A stretch of 50,259 nt of DNA, from contig CALVHO010000017.1 of assembly GCA_944328445.1 (NCBI GenBank), positions 1 through 50,259 on the forward strand, written 5' to 3'. Shown here one piece after another: positions 50,035 to 50,259 of the stretch. The stretch comes from an uncultured Clostridia bacterium (lineage in GTDB: Bacteria; Bacillota; Clostridia; Christensenellales; Borkfalkiaceae). Each line of letters opens with the position of its first letter. Position 1 is the stretch's first letter. The translations under genes and the position numbers were made by a program. Under the pieces are notes generated by a model. That model was not told the origin of the DNA, made no database searches, and saw only the letters and a list, made by a program, of their open reading frames with translations.

Positions 50035-50259
50035 CTACTTATTGGTTAAAATATAGTATCCATAAAAATATGTGACAGTGTCCACGTAGTAACCTCTGCA
50101 CCAAAATTGCCGGTTCCTGTATTTGAATTTCATGCTGCCCCATTTTTGGTAGATCATCAGGCTACTCTTCCCTTTCAAATACCCCATGAATCCCGCAACG
50201 CTCATTTTGGGCGGTATACTTACCAGCATATGGATATGATCCGGACATATCTCTCCCTC
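50035..50259 (-). pseudogene. tnpA: Decayed IS200/IS605-type transposase TnpA, cut by the window end
   Basis: The minus-strand frame is open to the window edge and reads GEICPDHIHMLVSIPPKMS, where HIH is the HUH metal-binding motif of Y1 transposases. Then come VAGFMGYLKGKSSLMIY and NRQFWCRGYYVDTV, all typical of IS200-like TnpA. After GYYVDTV the similarity stops: a short unrelated tail (TYFYGYYILTNK) replaces the last helix, which normally carries the catalytic tyrosine. The protein is therefore 3'-truncated and probably inactive. The start of the gene lies beyond 50259. Confidence 0.88.

Noticed and set aside
49624..50049. Plus-strand frame of 141 codons near the right end
   Set aside because: It starts within the operator region, has no ribosome site, and reads through AT-rich and repeat sequence without a recognisable domain.

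Overview
The window looks like a piece of chromosome from a GC-rich, glycan-degrading, Gram-positive-type Clostridia relative, possibly an uncultured gut lineage. This rests on lipobox lipoproteins, consensus sigma-A promoters with 17-bp spacers, an spmA-spmB pair, a LacI-type sugar operon, carbohydrate ABC importers without their own ATPase, and secreted proteins with single C-terminal anchors. The lineage is an inference; there is no rRNA in the window.

Region 1 (1-6400) is a variable block at a tRNA-Arg(ACG) gene. The intact tRNA (6321-6397, minus strand, CCA encoded) and a partial copy at 98-142 share a perfect 45-bp direct repeat running from the anticodon loop to the CCA end. Between them lie a TetR regulator, a 1380-residue beta-helix-repeat surface protein and a 124-bp tandem repeat array whose units each carry the end of the tRNA. 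The window begins inside what looks like a second such array. This has the form of a tRNA-bounded cassette, but no integrase is visible.

Region 2 (6400-11300) is housekeeping-like. A cluster of seven DnaA-box-like sites (6684-6814) lies between the tRNA promoter and a small operon encoding a DUF1858 redox protein, a DUF1292-like protein and a Sir2 deacylase. It is followed by a strong candidate small RNA on the minus strand (about 8664-8545) with its own promoter, an exposed C-rich stretch and a near-perfect terminator. spmA-spmB follow, then a regulator that joins a LacI-type sugar-binding domain to a C-terminal helix-turn-helix.

Region 3 (11400-29560, all minus strand) is a glycan-utilisation locus. 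It has a promoter at 29533-29561, a DUF5107-TPR protein, a secreted lipoprotein, a GH43-like lipoprotein, a solute-binding protein with two permeases, a GH2 enzyme, a GH5-like clan-A hydrolase, a large anchored SASA-type acetylesterase and a Gfo/Idh oxidoreductase. The enzyme mix suggests an acetylated, branched plant or host glycan; the exact substrate is not readable.

Region 4 (30079-49726, all minus strand) is a complete fructan operon: fructokinase, wall-anchored GH32, LacI repressor, solute-binding protein, two permeases, lipoprotein GH32 with an unusual nucleophile, two lipoproteins carrying seven copies of an NGGFETG-type module, and cytoplasmic GH32. It is driven by a TTGACA-N17-TATACT promoter with two identical 14-bp LacI-type operators. 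The window ends in a decayed IS200/IS605-type transposase (50035-50259).
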